From Palsa-360 sp963710315 (GTDB lineage Bacteria > Acidobacteriota > Terriglobia > Acidiferrales > UBA7541): a stretch of DNA of 64,000 bases. Location: assembly GCA_963710315.1 (NCBI GenBank), contig CAVPZW010000007.1, forward strand, positions 1 through 64,000, read 5' to 3'. The notes beneath the pieces were generated by a model. It was not told the origin of the DNA. It saw only the letters and a list, made by a program, of their open reading frames with translations, and did no database searches. This document shows, piece after piece, positions 25,282 to 34,439 of the stretch (position 1 is its first letter; every line of letters begins with the position of its first letter). The position numbers and the translations under genes were made by a program.

Positions 25282-28200
25282 ATGAGCAGAGTGAAACGGA
25301 GTTTTTTGAATGTGCTGGCGACGGGGGCGATTGCCGCCATGGTGTGCGTGCTGTGCGCGGGGAGTGTGTTCGCGCAAGGGTCGCGCAAGGACGACATTGT
25401 ATTTAACGCGCAGGGGCGGCCCATGGCCGGGGCGACGGTGCGCATTTGCACATCGGCGGCGACGGGGCAGCCTTGCTCGCCGCTGGCGCTGATTTACTCG
25501 GACCCGGGACTGACGCAGGCGCTGGCCAATCCGATTTCGACGGACGGGCTGGGGAACTACACGTTTTATGCCGCGCCGGGACGCTATGAAATTGAAATCA
25601 GCGGGCCGTCGATCACCACCAAGCAAATTCCAAATGTGATTCTGCCAAGCGATCCGACGGCGCCGACGTTTACGACGGTGACGACCAGCAGCGGCATCTC
25701 GGCGTTTTCGCTGACGCTGGCCGGAAATTTGACGGTGCAGGGCTCGGCGGCGATTACCGGATCGCTCACTGTGGGCGGCGCGCCGATTCCGTCCGTGAAT
25801 CAGGACAATGAGTGGACGGCGCCGCAGCGATTCAAGGGGCCAATTCCTTATCGAGACATCACGGCGTACATGCCGGCGGGAGGCTGCGACCAATCCGCAT
25901 TTACGGGAAGCCATACCACCGCGACAATCAATTCCGGAAGCAATGCACTGAGCATATCGTCCGACAATAATTTCAAAAACGGATGCGGCATCTTTATCGC
26001 CGGTGCTGGGCCTGTGTCTACGTTGGCGACGCCGGCGCAGGGAACGGCTCCGAGCCCGAATGTGATTGGAACCGCGGGAAGCACCAGCGTGCACTACAAG
26101 GTTGCGGCAATCGATGCCAACTTCGGGACATCGGCGGCCAGCGCGGCAATCACGATGACTACGGCACCGGCAACGCGCACACCGCTGAATTATGTGGGTG
26201 TGTACTGGACTTCCGTGGCTAATGCGGTCGGGTACCTGGTGTACAGCGATGCGGGCGGAAGCTACGCGCCGCTGGGGTACTCATTCGATTGCTATGGATT
26301 CAGCGCCGGAAATACTTGCGGAATCATCGACAAGGGAGCGGAGACGAATACCTGGACGGGCTTCCAGGGATTTTGGCCGACGACGCCACCGGCAACGGCG
26401 ACCAATCAGGCGCTGATTACCACGATCACTTCGGGAGCCAACGGCGGGTTGAATCTGGTGCTGGCGGCAAACGCCTCGAATTCGGTGAGCGGTGTGTTCG
26501 CCATCCCCGACAACTCCATGTTTATCAAGCAGGCCATCATCGACGCATCGAACGATGGACTCACGCAAATCACCAATAAAGGAATGGTCTTCATCCCGGA
26601 GGGACTGTGGTACATGTCCACCATCCCGTTTCCTTCGTCGGGCATCGCGGGCGTGAAAATCGTGCAGAACGGAGCGATACAACTGTTCGGACTGCCAATT
26701 GAGGGGAATCTGGGCAGCACGGGAAATACGGGGCAAATTTCGATCACCGGGACGGGCGGAGTTTACACGCAGGGAAATTGGACGCTATCGTGCAGCCAGA
26801 TTCTCGGATATCAATCGCTGGGAGCGCTGTTCGTGGTGGAAGGCGCCGGGAGCGGACTGGATCTTTCGCATGTGTGCCTGTCTTCGTCGCAAGCGGGAAT
26901 CATTCAAGACACGCAGGGAGACGTCACCACGCAGGATGTGACTTTTTCCAACTGGACGGGCAGCGGGCCGATGTTGCAGGTGGACAATAATGCGTTTTTC
27001 AGCCTGTTTGACCGAACCAATTGGAACGACAGCGCCAACGCCACCAACAACTATATTCCGGCCATCTGGTTTCTGGGACTGACCAACTCCGCGCATACCA
27101 GCGTATTCGATTTTCGCGACAATTCGTTCATAAGCCACACCATTCGGGTGGATATTCCATTTCCCAGCGGCGGCGGCCCCACCGGATTCCTGGTGTTCGA
27201 CGGCACGACGGACATCGAGGATAACCAGGATCAGGGCTTCATAAACCTTGGCACTTGCAATTCTATCAACCAAGTAACATTTGACAATGTGGTCACCGGC
27301 GACGTACTTGCCCCAAGCCAGTCGCTCCTATACAGCACTTCCAATTGTGGCTCCATACCCGGGAACAACATATTCGTGCACGGGCAGACGTCGGGCTTCT
27401 CCGCTCTCTCCGCTTCCTCGATCAATTCTGGCAATGCCACGGATTGCAGAAATTGGATTTATGAGAATCCCAATGATGGCGGGAGCGGCTCCAACAGTAT
27501 TGGCTACTGGGGAAACATTTTCGGCAGCTATTCCGGATGCGATCTGGGCATCACGCAAACGGGATACGACGTGCAAACGACGGAAGTGTTGACCAGCGGC
27601 GGAAACGATTCGCTGGGACCGGCGGGCGAACAAATGATCGGGCACGTGTTCCGGCGGCCGCAGGCGACCATCAGCAGCACGGGGTCCGGATCTCTTGCCG
27701 CCGCCACTTATTACTTCAAGGTAACTGCGGTGGATGTGGCCGGGCGCGAATCGGCGCCCAGCCCGGAAATTGCCCAGACTGTTGGCGCGTCCAGCTCCAT
27801 CAGCCTTTCAGCCACCACGGCAATCTATTTCCCGGCCAGCTGCAATTTTTATTTCGGCACAACTAAAGGCGCGGAAGGAAATTATTTCAATTCCACAACC
27901 GTCACCAACGGCACATGTACGTTCACGCTGACCACCACCACGGGGCAGTTGAGCAAAGCGCCTTCACCGGTGGGCAACGCCATGCGCACCTGGCTGACCG
28001 AGGAAAACAACGGGAACTCCTGCCTGTTCTGCGGGCTGAGCGGCGGACTTGGAACCGGCTTTGTGGGCTTCAATCTGAACGCCACGCAATACGGCGCGCC
28101 ACTAACGGGAGTGCAGTTTCCGTTTAACGGCGGAGTGCACAGCTACAAATTCTATTCGGCGTCAGAGACCACGGCGCCCACGGGAATTGCCGGCGTGGAC

Positions 28201-28725
28201 ATGCTGTACGCGGACTCGACTGCGCATCGATGGAAGAAGATTGAGAACAATGGCTCGGTGCAGATCGTGGGAAGCGCGGACAGCACGGCCTGCGCGTATC
28301 AGGGGCCGGCATCGGCGATCACGGGGACGGGCGCGGCGGCTACTTACTATACGTGTACTCTGCCGGCGGGCGTGATGGGCGCGGGGCAGGGGCTGATCAT
28401 TACCGCGCTGGCCAAGCACACTACGGGGACGGCGGCGGTGAGCTACACGCTGTCTTTCGGTGGGACTTCCACGACGGCAGTGCCGCCGGCGGGCGCGGCG
28501 AATCAGCTGGAGAAGCTGACCTACGTCATTATGAACAATGCGGGATCGACCAGCGCTCAGACCATTTCCACGGTAGGGCAGGACAGCAACGCGGGAACCA
28601 ACTCCATCAAGCTGGATACGGCAGCGGTGAGTACCGCGTCCGCGGTGACGATTAATTTGCAATTCAATGTAGCCTCGACGGACGCGATTACGCCGGAGAT
28701 GTTTTTGGTGGAGTTGAAGCAGTAG
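25282..28725 (+). CDS. Large secreted fibre-like protein (tail fibre/beta-helix type)
   Basis: The product is about 1147 residues. It opens MSRVKRSFLNVLATGAIAAM with a clear signal peptide ending in SVFAQG. A carboxypeptidase-regulatory-like opening follows (FNAQGRPMAGATVRICTSAA). The rest is Gly/Ser/Thr/Asn-rich beta structure, including beta-helix-like parts and an IQ..QNG-type coil region. The last 150 residues (PPAGAANQLEKLTYVIMNNA; SVTINLQFNV-like) look like a trimeric fibre tip. The ATG at 25282 is preferred because it starts the signal peptide. It is the longest gene here. A tail-fibre role is inferred from composition and place, and export by Sec is unusual for one. Confidence 0.6.
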   Translation: MSRVKRSFLNVLATGAIAAMVCVLCAGSVFAQGSRKDDIVFNAQGRPMAGATVRICTSAATGQPCSPLALIYSDPGLTQALANPISTDGLGNYTFYAAPGRYEIEISGPSITTKQIPNVILPSDPTAPTFTTVTTSSGISAFSLTLAGNLTVQGSAAITGSLTVGGAPIPSVNQDNEWTAPQRFKGPIPYRDITAYMPAGGCDQSAFTGSHTTATINSGSNALSISSDNNFKNGCGIFIAGAGPVSTLATPAQGTAPSPNVIGTAGSTSVHYKVAAIDANFGTSAASAAITMTTAPATRTPLNYVGVYWTSVANAVGYLVYSDAGGSYAPLGYSFDCYGFSAGNTCGIIDKGAETNTWTGFQGFWPTTPPATATNQALITTITSGANGGLNLVLAANASNSVSGVFAIPDNSMFIKQAIIDASNDGLTQITNKGMVFIPEGLWYMSTIPFPSSGIAGVKIVQNGAIQLFGLPIEGNLGSTGNTGQISITGTGGVYTQGNWTLSCSQILGYQSLGALFVVEGAGSGLDLSHVCLSSSQAGIIQDTQGDVTTQDVTFSNWTGSGPMLQVDNNAFFSLFDRTNWNDSANATNNYIPAIWFLGLTNSAHTSVFDFRDNSFISHTIRVDIPFPSGGGPTGFLVFDGTTDIEDNQDQGFINLGTCNSINQVTFDNVVTGDVLAPSQSLLYSTSNCGSIPGNNIFVHGQTSGFSALSASSINSGNATDCRNWIYENPNDGGSGSNSIGYWGNIFGSYSGCDLGITQTGYDVQTTEVLTSGGNDSLGPAGEQMIGHVFRRPQATISSTGSGSLAAATYYFKVTAVDVAGRESAPSPEIAQTVGASSSISLSATTAIYFPASCNFYFGTTKGAEGNYFNSTTVTNGTCTFTLTTTTGQLSKAPSPVGNAMRTWLTEENNGNSCLFCGLSGGLGTGFVGFNLNATQYGAPLTGVQFPFNGGVHSYKFYSASETTAPTGIAGVDMLYADSTAHRWKKIENNGSVQIVGSADSTACAYQGPASAITGTGAAATYYTCTLPAGVMGAGQGLIITALAKHTTGTAAVSYTLSFGGTSTTAVPPAGAANQLEKLTYVIMNNAGSTSAQTISTVGQDSNAGTNSIKLDTAAVSTASAVTINLQFNVASTDAITPEMFLVELKQ

Positions 28726-28803
28726 TGGAGCGGTGATTCGTGAATCGTGATTTGTGATTCCTGAAAATAAAGTTCAGTGGACGCTGTGATGGAGCGGGGG
28801 GTT

Positions 28804-28884
28804 TGTGGCGCGGTCCGCCTTGGCGGACTGCGGGGGTTGGGCCTTGCAAGGACTAAAACCCGCAGGCTGAAGCCCGCGCTACGT
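28804..28884. repeat. REP-like inverted pair with an altered left stem
   Basis: The left arm is GTGGCGCGGTCCGCCTTGGC plus GGACTGCGGG, where the usual CTTCAGCC stem is replaced by CCGCC..GGCGG. The right arm is CCCGCAGGCTGAAGCCCGCG plus CTACG. The spacer contains CAAGGACTAAAA. Confidence 0.82.
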
Positions 28885-28915
28885 AAGGCCGCGCCACGGT
28901 GGAGGAGAATTATTT

Positions 28916-29338
28916 ATGAGTGGATGGAACGATCGCTTCGGGCGTCGAGTTTGTGGGCTGTTGATTGCGGCGGTGGTTATTGCTGCTGGCGCTGGTGTTG
29001 CCGGCGCGCAGGGGATGCCTGCGGGGACGGCGCATAGCGTGACGCTGGCCTGGCAGGCGCCTTCGCCTATCGGAGGATCGGGGACGATCAGCGGGTACAA
29101 CGTGTACCGCTCGCCTCTGGCCACGAGCGCGGCCGCGGCGAATTACACCAAGGTAAATTCCGCGGTGAATGCGGGGCTGACGTTTACGGACACCAGCGTG
29201 TCTGCAGGGGCCAGCTACAGCTATTGCGTGACGACGGTGGATTCGTTGGGCGAGGAGTCGGCTTGCTCAGCGGCGGCCACGGCAACCGTGCCGCCAAACC
29301 CAAACGCACCGAGCGCTCCCCTCATTACCGTAAAGTGA
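28916..29338 (+). CDS. Secreted fibronectin type III-domain protein
   Basis: The 140-residue product has a signal peptide (LLIAAVVIAAGAGVAGAQ) after a short basic start. One fibronectin type III-like domain follows, with the motifs VTLAWQAPSP, ISGYNVYRSPL, FTDTSVSAGASYSYCVTTVD and SACSAAAT. GGAGGAG precedes the start. Fn3 domains occur as add-ons on phage structural proteins, where they are thought to bind surfaces. This is a free-standing exported one next to fibre genes. Confidence 0.75.
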   Translation: MSGWNDRFGRRVCGLLIAAVVIAAGAGVAGAQGMPAGTAHSVTLAWQAPSPIGGSGTISGYNVYRSPLATSAAAANYTKVNSAVNAGLTFTDTSVSAGASYSYCVTTVDSLGEESACSAAATATVPPNPNAPSAPLITVK

Positions 29339-29398
29339 GAAGGTCGCGGTGAGCGCGCGGGCTACTTTTTCAAGTGTGGTGGAAAGCTGCTGAGTTTA

Positions 29399-29505
29399 TG
29401 TGGCATAGGCTTCAGCCTGTGGATTTTTGGCCTTGCAGGAACTCAATATTTAGATTGGGTCAATCTTGATAGGACTAAAGGCCACAGGCTGAAGCCTATG
29501 CTACT
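29399..29505. repeat. REP-like inverted pair
   Basis: GTGGCATAGGCTTCAGCCTG on the left and GCCACAGGCTGAAGCCTATG plus CTACTT on the right. Spacer ends TAGGACTAAAG. Confidence 0.88.
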
Positions 29506-29517
29506 TAAGAGGACAGC

Positions 29518-29769
29518 ATGAGTACTTGGACGAATTTTGAGGTGTGGTGGAGAGGACTGACGGCTGCGGGGATTGCCGGCGGGGCCAACGGAGTGATCAC
29601 CGGGTTTGCGGCGGTGGGGATCGATCCAGCGCATTTTAATTTGCAGGCGGGGCTGCACGCCACGCTGGGCATCGCGGGAGTGAGCGCGTTGATGTCCGGG
29701 ATCATTGGAGTGGCGGCGTATTTGAAGCAATCGCCGCTGCCGCAGGGGGCCGTGATTCGTGACCCGTGA
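29518..29769 (+). CDS. Small two-helix membrane protein, holin-like
   Basis: The 83-residue product starts after AGAGGACAGC. It has two hydrophobic, glycine-rich segments (LTAAGIAGGANGVITGFAAV and ATLGIAGVSALMSGIIGVAA) separated by a short charged loop, with a short polar tail. This size and topology match class II holins, which perforate the inner membrane during lysis. A holin call is inferred; lysis-type genes sit further right (39006 and 39757). Confidence 0.5.
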   Translation: MSTWTNFEVWWRGLTAAGIAGGANGVITGFAAVGIDPAHFNLQAGLHATLGIAGVSALMSGIIGVAAYLKQSPLPQGAVIRDP

Positions 29770-29874
29770 ATCGTGGCCCGCGTTGAAAAACCATACCATC
29801 AACATTTCGATTAGCTGAGATTTTCAAGCGTCACGGGCCACGGATCACGGGCCACAGACCACCAAGGAGCTTCC

Positions 29875-30600
29875 ATGCCAGTTGTTGGAACGACTGCTTA
29901 TAACACCGCGGGGCAGATTACGGCGCTGGTGCGCTCGCTGCTGAACGATGCGGCGGGAAACTTGTTTACGGATACGGTGCTCTTGCCGTATGTGAACGCG
30001 GGGTATCGCAAGGCGCAGCGCACGCTGGCCAACGTGCAGTCGGGAAGTTTTCTGACCGACAACGTGTTGCTAGTGGTGCCGGCCGTTACGACGGTGGATG
30101 CTTCCGTGCAAGTGTCGATCACCGATGCCACGGCGCCGCCCAACCAGTTGCCGCCGGACCTGCTTGTGCCGGTGAAATTGTGGGAGCGGGCCAATCTCAG
30201 CTCTGACGATTTCGTGGAGATGACGGATCTGACGAATCACGACGGGTTGCCGTCGGAACCGCAGGGGCAGACGCTCAACTACTGGGAATGGCGCGCGGAC
30301 GGATTGTATTTTCTGGGGGCTACGCAGGACACGCAGATCCGGCTGCGCTATCAGAAGTCGTATCCGGACCTGGTGGACTCGACGAGTCCTGTGCTGATTC
30401 GCAACGCGCAGGAAGCGCTGGCCTATGCGGCGGCGGCCATGGCGGGTGCTGCGCGCGGGGCTCCGCAGGCGGAGCGATGGGACGCCGCGGCGGCGGACGC
30501 GCTGGAGGATTTGCTGGTGCGGGCCACGCAGCGCGAGCAGCAGACGGGGCGGCGGCGCAGGCCGTTTTCTTCGCGGGCGGGATTTGCGCCGTTGATTTAA
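29875..30600 (+). CDS. Phage head-tail adaptor/neck-like protein
   Basis: The 241-residue product begins MPVVGTTAYNTAGQITALVR after AAGGAG. The first 60 residues are helical (VRSLLNDAAGNLFTDTVLLP), a beta-rich middle follows (WEWRADGLYFLGATQDTQIR), and a helical C-terminus ends in a basic tail. This alpha-beta-alpha layout and the place before the large tail protein fit adaptor proteins that close the portal. I see no decisive motif. Confidence 0.6.
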   Translation: MPVVGTTAYNTAGQITALVRSLLNDAAGNLFTDTVLLPYVNAGYRKAQRTLANVQSGSFLTDNVLLVVPAVTTVDASVQVSITDATAPPNQLPPDLLVPVKLWERANLSSDDFVEMTDLTNHDGLPSEPQGQTLNYWEWRADGLYFLGATQDTQIRLRYQKSYPDLVDSTSPVLIRNAQEALAYAAAAMAGAARGAPQAERWDAAAADALEDLLVRATQREQQTGRRRRPFSSRAGFAPLI

Positions 30601-30721
30601 GTAGCACAGGCTTCAGCCTGTGGGTTTTCTGCGAATTACGTATAGGTGGAAATTGTTGTAGAAAAATATAAATACAAATTGTTGGAAGGACAACATTCCA
30701 CAGGCTGAAGCCTGTGCTACT
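30601..30721. repeat. REP-like inverted pair
   Basis: GTAGCACAGGCTTCAGCCTG on the left, immediately after the stop of the preceding gene, and CCACAGGCTGAAGCCTGTGC plus TACT on the right. Confidence 0.88.
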
Positions 30722-30729
30722 GAAAACTT

Positions 30730-33444
30730 ATGAGCATTGCTGGGACAATTGATGCGCCGCTGGATTTGTTTGGCGGGCTGGTGACCGATATGCCCGCGGC
30801 GGATTTGCCGCAGGGGGTTTCGCCGGACTGCAAGGACGTGGCGTTTTTGCAGGGTGCGGTGAAGACGCGGCCGGGGCTGTTGTCGGTTTACTCACCGATT
30901 AGCGGCAACCCGACGGTTAACTATTTGAAAACTTATACGGCGCCAAATCTGGTGAAGACGCTCTTGGCCATCGACTCGGCTGGGACGTTTTGGGGGGAGA
31001 ATTCTCCGGGCGTGCTGACGCAGATCTCCGCGGGGCTTACGGCCAACGCGGCGGCCAGCTCGACTTCGCTTTTCGGGCGCGAATATATTTCGCAGCATGA
31101 CGGCAGTTTTGGGCTGGATATTCCGCGGGAGTATGACGGGACGAATCTGGATCGCGTGAGCCAGGTGGGGCCGGGCGCGGGAGTGACGGCGGTGACGGAT
31201 GTGGCCGCCAATATTTCGGCGATCTCGTGCGCGTCCGGCGTGGTGACGGTGACCACGGCGACGCCCACGGGGATGCTGGCCACGGATCAGGTGACCATCG
31301 CGGGCGTGACCGACACGACCTACAACGGGACATTTCCAATCGCATCGATCATCGACTCGCTGCACTTCACCTACCTGCAAACGACTGCCAATTCGTCATC
31401 CAGCGGCGGGACGGCCGCTCCGGTGGGATCGATCAGCGCGGGCGTGCACCAGGTCTCCGTGATTTTTGTGACTCGGCAGGGGTATTTGACGCGGCCATCG
31501 GCGCCCGTTTCGTGGACGGCGGCGGGCGGGCGGCGCGCGCAAGTGACAGGCATTCCATCGGTAGGGACGCTGCCGAATATCGTGGCGCGAATTCTGGCGT
31601 TCACGGGAGCGGGCGGCGATTTGTTTTATTACACGACGGGGCTGGACGGCTCGCCGCAGATGCAGGTGTTTGACAACAGCGCGACGTCCTATGTGGTGGA
31701 TTTTTCGGACACAGCGCTCCTGGCGGGAATTGAAGCGGACTATCTTTTCAATCTTGTCGAGCTGGGCGAGTGCGCTGGAGTGACCGGATATTCGGACCGG
31801 CTGTTTTGGTGGGGCGAGCGCAACAAGCAGAACAATTGGGACAATCTGACGTTCGACGGGGGATTCGGCGGGGCGGGGAACAACGTGCCGCTGGGATGGA
31901 CTCCGGACGCGACGTACTTTGCGGGCGGCACGTTCGATGCGTCGGGTTTTGCGGTTTGGGGCGGCGATTACATGATTTTGGGAGACGGCGCGACGGCCAC
32001 GCGCGGGCTGATGACGCAGAGCGCGGTGAGCGACTACAACGGCGCGCCCCGCATGCAGGCCAACACGGGCTACTCGGCGCGGGTGCGCGTGCGCATGGCG
32101 GGCACGCTGACGCAAGGCACGCTGCACGTGCACATTTTCAGCGCATCGGGAAACATTTCGACGACCGGCATTTCCGTGCCCGCGGCGCAAATCACGGCCG
32201 GCGCTTGGACCGAATTTATCGCGCCGATCACGCCGGCTGCCGGATTTCTTAACATTCCATTCGACCTGGTGCTGCGCGTTTATGCGGACGGCACGCCCAC
32301 ATTTAACGCGGGATTTTTGGTGGACAACATCGAGATCTTTCCGACCGCGCAGCCGTACAACACTTCGCTGGTGCGCGCGTCGTACGCGGACGATCCGGAA
32401 AGCTACGACGGCGTGACCGGGTTCATGAACGTATCGGAAAATGACGGGCAGACGGTGCGTGCGGCGTTCGAGCTGCGCGAGCGGCTTTACTTCGTGAAGG
32501 ACCGCTCGATGCATGTGACCCAGGACGATGGCGTGAACGAGCCTGCTGCGTGGACAATCGACGAAGTGTCCAACGCGGTGGGCACGCCATCCGTGAATGG
32601 CGTGGACGTGGGCGAGGACTGGGCGGTGATCGCGGGGCGCGCGGGGATGTATCTGTTCGATGGCGGCGAGCCCATCAAGATTTCACAGGAAATTCAGCCG
32701 CTGTGGGACACCATTAACTGGGCCGCGGGGCAGACGCTGTGGGTGCGCGTGGACATCCGAAACAAGCGCATTTTGTGCGGCGTGCCAATCGGCACGGCCA
32801 CTTCTCCCAATCTTGTGCTGATGCTGGATTACCGGAGCTTGTCTAGCGCGGGTGAAATTCAGTCGCTGGGGTCGGTGCTGTTCTCGACGCTCTCGGGGAA
32901 AATTTACGCGGTGGGGCGTTCGCGCAAGTGGTGCCCGTGGAGGATCAGCGCGAATTCCTGCGCGCTGGTGGAACGCTCGGATGGCACGGCGCAGATGTTT
33001 CTGGGGAACGGCGCGGGCAATGATTCGCCCAGTCCGCTCACCTCCAACGGAAAAATCTATCAGCTTTCGGACACGCAATTTTCGGACGACGGCACGGCCA
33101 TCAATTCCTACTACACGACTTACTTTTTTCTTAGCCATGACCTGGAGCAGACCTACCAGGTGCGCTCGCATCGCAAGCTGTTTGCTTATTTGGCGATGTA
33201 TGCCGAAGGGGCAGGGAACTTGAACCTCTCGGCGTTTGTGGACAACGAGGCATTTCCGACGTCGCTCGCGGCGCTGCCGCTTTCTTCGCCTGGGACGAAG
33301 GATCTGGAGATGCCCATTAATTTGCTGGGAGAGCGCGTGGCGTTTCAGGTGGGGACGAATACGGCTGGGGCGTGGTTCAAGCTGGAGCGGTTTATTCCTT
33401 CGCTGCTGCCGGATCCTTGGGCGCCGGTGCGCGGGGGGAATTGA
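30730..33444 (+). CDS. Large phage tail protein (beta-propeller/nozzle-like)
   Basis: The 904-residue product starts MSIAGTIDAPLDLFGGLVTD. The motif DLPQGVSPDCKDVAFLQGAV near residues 30-50 is a hallmark opening of the large tail or nozzle-type protein in short-tailed phages of this lineage. The rest is strand-rich with repeated VDN/YDG/DFSDTALLAG-type blades. The C-terminus has a WFKLERFIPS ending. A role at the tail tip or connector is inferred from homology-like motifs, size and position after the adaptor. Confidence 0.65.
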   Translation: MSIAGTIDAPLDLFGGLVTDMPAADLPQGVSPDCKDVAFLQGAVKTRPGLLSVYSPISGNPTVNYLKTYTAPNLVKTLLAIDSAGTFWGENSPGVLTQISAGLTANAAASSTSLFGREYISQHDGSFGLDIPREYDGTNLDRVSQVGPGAGVTAVTDVAANISAISCASGVVTVTTATPTGMLATDQVTIAGVTDTTYNGTFPIASIIDSLHFTYLQTTANSSSSGGTAAPVGSISAGVHQVSVIFVTRQGYLTRPSAPVSWTAAGGRRAQVTGIPSVGTLPNIVARILAFTGAGGDLFYYTTGLDGSPQMQVFDNSATSYVVDFSDTALLAGIEADYLFNLVELGECAGVTGYSDRLFWWGERNKQNNWDNLTFDGGFGGAGNNVPLGWTPDATYFAGGTFDASGFAVWGGDYMILGDGATATRGLMTQSAVSDYNGAPRMQANTGYSARVRVRMAGTLTQGTLHVHIFSASGNISTTGISVPAAQITAGAWTEFIAPITPAAGFLNIPFDLVLRVYADGTPTFNAGFLVDNIEIFPTAQPYNTSLVRASYADDPESYDGVTGFMNVSENDGQTVRAAFELRERLYFVKDRSMHVTQDDGVNEPAAWTIDEVSNAVGTPSVNGVDVGEDWAVIAGRAGMYLFDGGEPIKISQEIQPLWDTINWAAGQTLWVRVDIRNKRILCGVPIGTATSPNLVLMLDYRSLSSAGEIQSLGSVLFSTLSGKIYAVGRSRKWCPWRISANSCALVERSDGTAQMFLGNGAGNDSPSPLTSNGKIYQLSDTQFSDDGTAINSYYTTYFFLSHDLEQTYQVRSHRKLFAYLAMYAEGAGNLNLSAFVDNEAFPTSLAALPLSSPGTKDLEMPINLLGERVAFQVGTNTAGAWFKLERFIPSLLPDPWAPVRGGN

Positions 33445-33462
33445 TGTTTGTATTTTGCATTT

Positions 33463-33698
33463 TGTAGGACAAGGTTCAGTCTGTCTGGTTTTCATTCTTG
33501 CTGTGATTGAAAGAAGTCAATAGAAGACAGGCTGAACAGGCTGCGGAACAACTCGCACCATGTCATTCCGAAGGGCGGAGTTTTCCCGAGGAATCTGCTG
33601 TTTCTTGGAAGCCGAGAAGAAAAGCAGATCCCTCGCTTCGCTCGGGATGACAAATATGGTGGGGGACTTTTTCCGCAGCCTTTGAAGCCTGTGCCACT
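33463..33698. repeat. REP-like pair split by an inserted element
   Basis: The left arm is GTAGGACAAGGTTCAGTCTG. The right arm begins AGACAGGCTGAA at 33525 and resumes TGAAGCCTGTGCCACT at 33683. The 146 bp between them is the element annotated separately. Confidence 0.85.
33537..33682. mobile_element. MITE-like element, copy A, inside a REP
   Basis: Starts CAGGCTGCGGAACAACTCGC and ends CTTTTTCCGCAGCCTT, so the ends are inverted repeats of about 15 bp. TGAA occurs directly before (33533-33536) and after (33683-33686), as expected for a 4 bp target-site duplication. The interior is a TGTCATTC-family inverted repeat. Removing the element and one TGAA restores a normal REP palindrome. It has no open reading frame. 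Confidence 0.85.
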
Positions 33699-33742
33699 GG
33701 TGCCGATCCGCAAGCATGCAATTGGACGAGGGAGATTGCGAA

Positions 33743-34405
33743 ATGCCGGAAATCAATGGCAGGTACTACATGAATCCGCAGTATGGCAGGGCGGTGGAGC
33801 GCGAGCGGATCGCAGATGAAGAGCACAGGCGCGTGCATGGTGAGCCTCAACCCACATGGCATGATTATCACTACGGATTCGCGAAAAAGCCGATTGCTCA
33901 GAGTCAAGGAACGAAACAAGTCACCACTCATGACAGCAAGGATGGTAAGATTTCCGCGAAGACCAATAAGGCCGACCGGACAGAACGTGGCGCGATGTCT
34001 TATACTGAAAAGAAAGATGGAACTGTGGCTGAACATGAGGCCATGCAGTCAACAGTCATGAACCGTGTTGCGAGCGGCAAAAGGCAGTATGTGCAGAAGG
34101 GCAAACCGATCGACGAACATGACGTCATTCATGCCGGACGGCAGTACCAGGGAGTGACGACGCCCACGTTCAAGCACTACCTCCGTGGTGATGAGAAACT
34201 GCCAGGTGTGCAAAACGCCGTGGCAGCAGACAAGAATCTGCGGCAAACAGGAAAGCCCACAAATGACGCGACATCTTTTATTGTCAACCCCGGTGGGAAG
34301 CCACCCAGCGATGCGCAGGTTCACAGATTGGGAAACGTAGTGCCTGCGGGACAAGTCGGCGATGTCTATCTGTATAAACCGGCGACGCCTCCGGCAAAAC
34401 ATTGA
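33743..34405 (+). CDS. Putative cell-wall hydrolase (SleB-like), uncertain
   Basis: The 220-residue product uses the ATG at 33743 (GAGGGAG upstream). From about residue 95 the sequence EHEAMQSTVMNRVASGKRQY, then ....YQGVTTPTFKHY and PGVQNAVAADKNL, resembles the N-terminal Glu-containing helix and loops of SleB/CwlJ-type peptidoglycan hydrolases. Those have a VLNRV-type motif. No signal peptide is seen. Lysis function is possible given the phage context, but it rests on weak resemblance. Confidence 0.35.
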   Translation: MPEINGRYYMNPQYGRAVERERIADEEHRRVHGEPQPTWHDYHYGFAKKPIAQSQGTKQVTTHDSKDGKISAKTNKADRTERGAMSYTEKKDGTVAEHEAMQSTVMNRVASGKRQYVQKGKPIDEHDVIHAGRQYQGVTTPTFKHYLRGDEKLPGVQNAVAADKNLRQTGKPTNDATSFIVNPGGKPPSDAQVHRLGNVVPAGQVGDVYLYKPATPPAKH

Positions 34406-34439
34406 GCGTTTGCCGGATCGACTGTGAGGAATCGAATTA

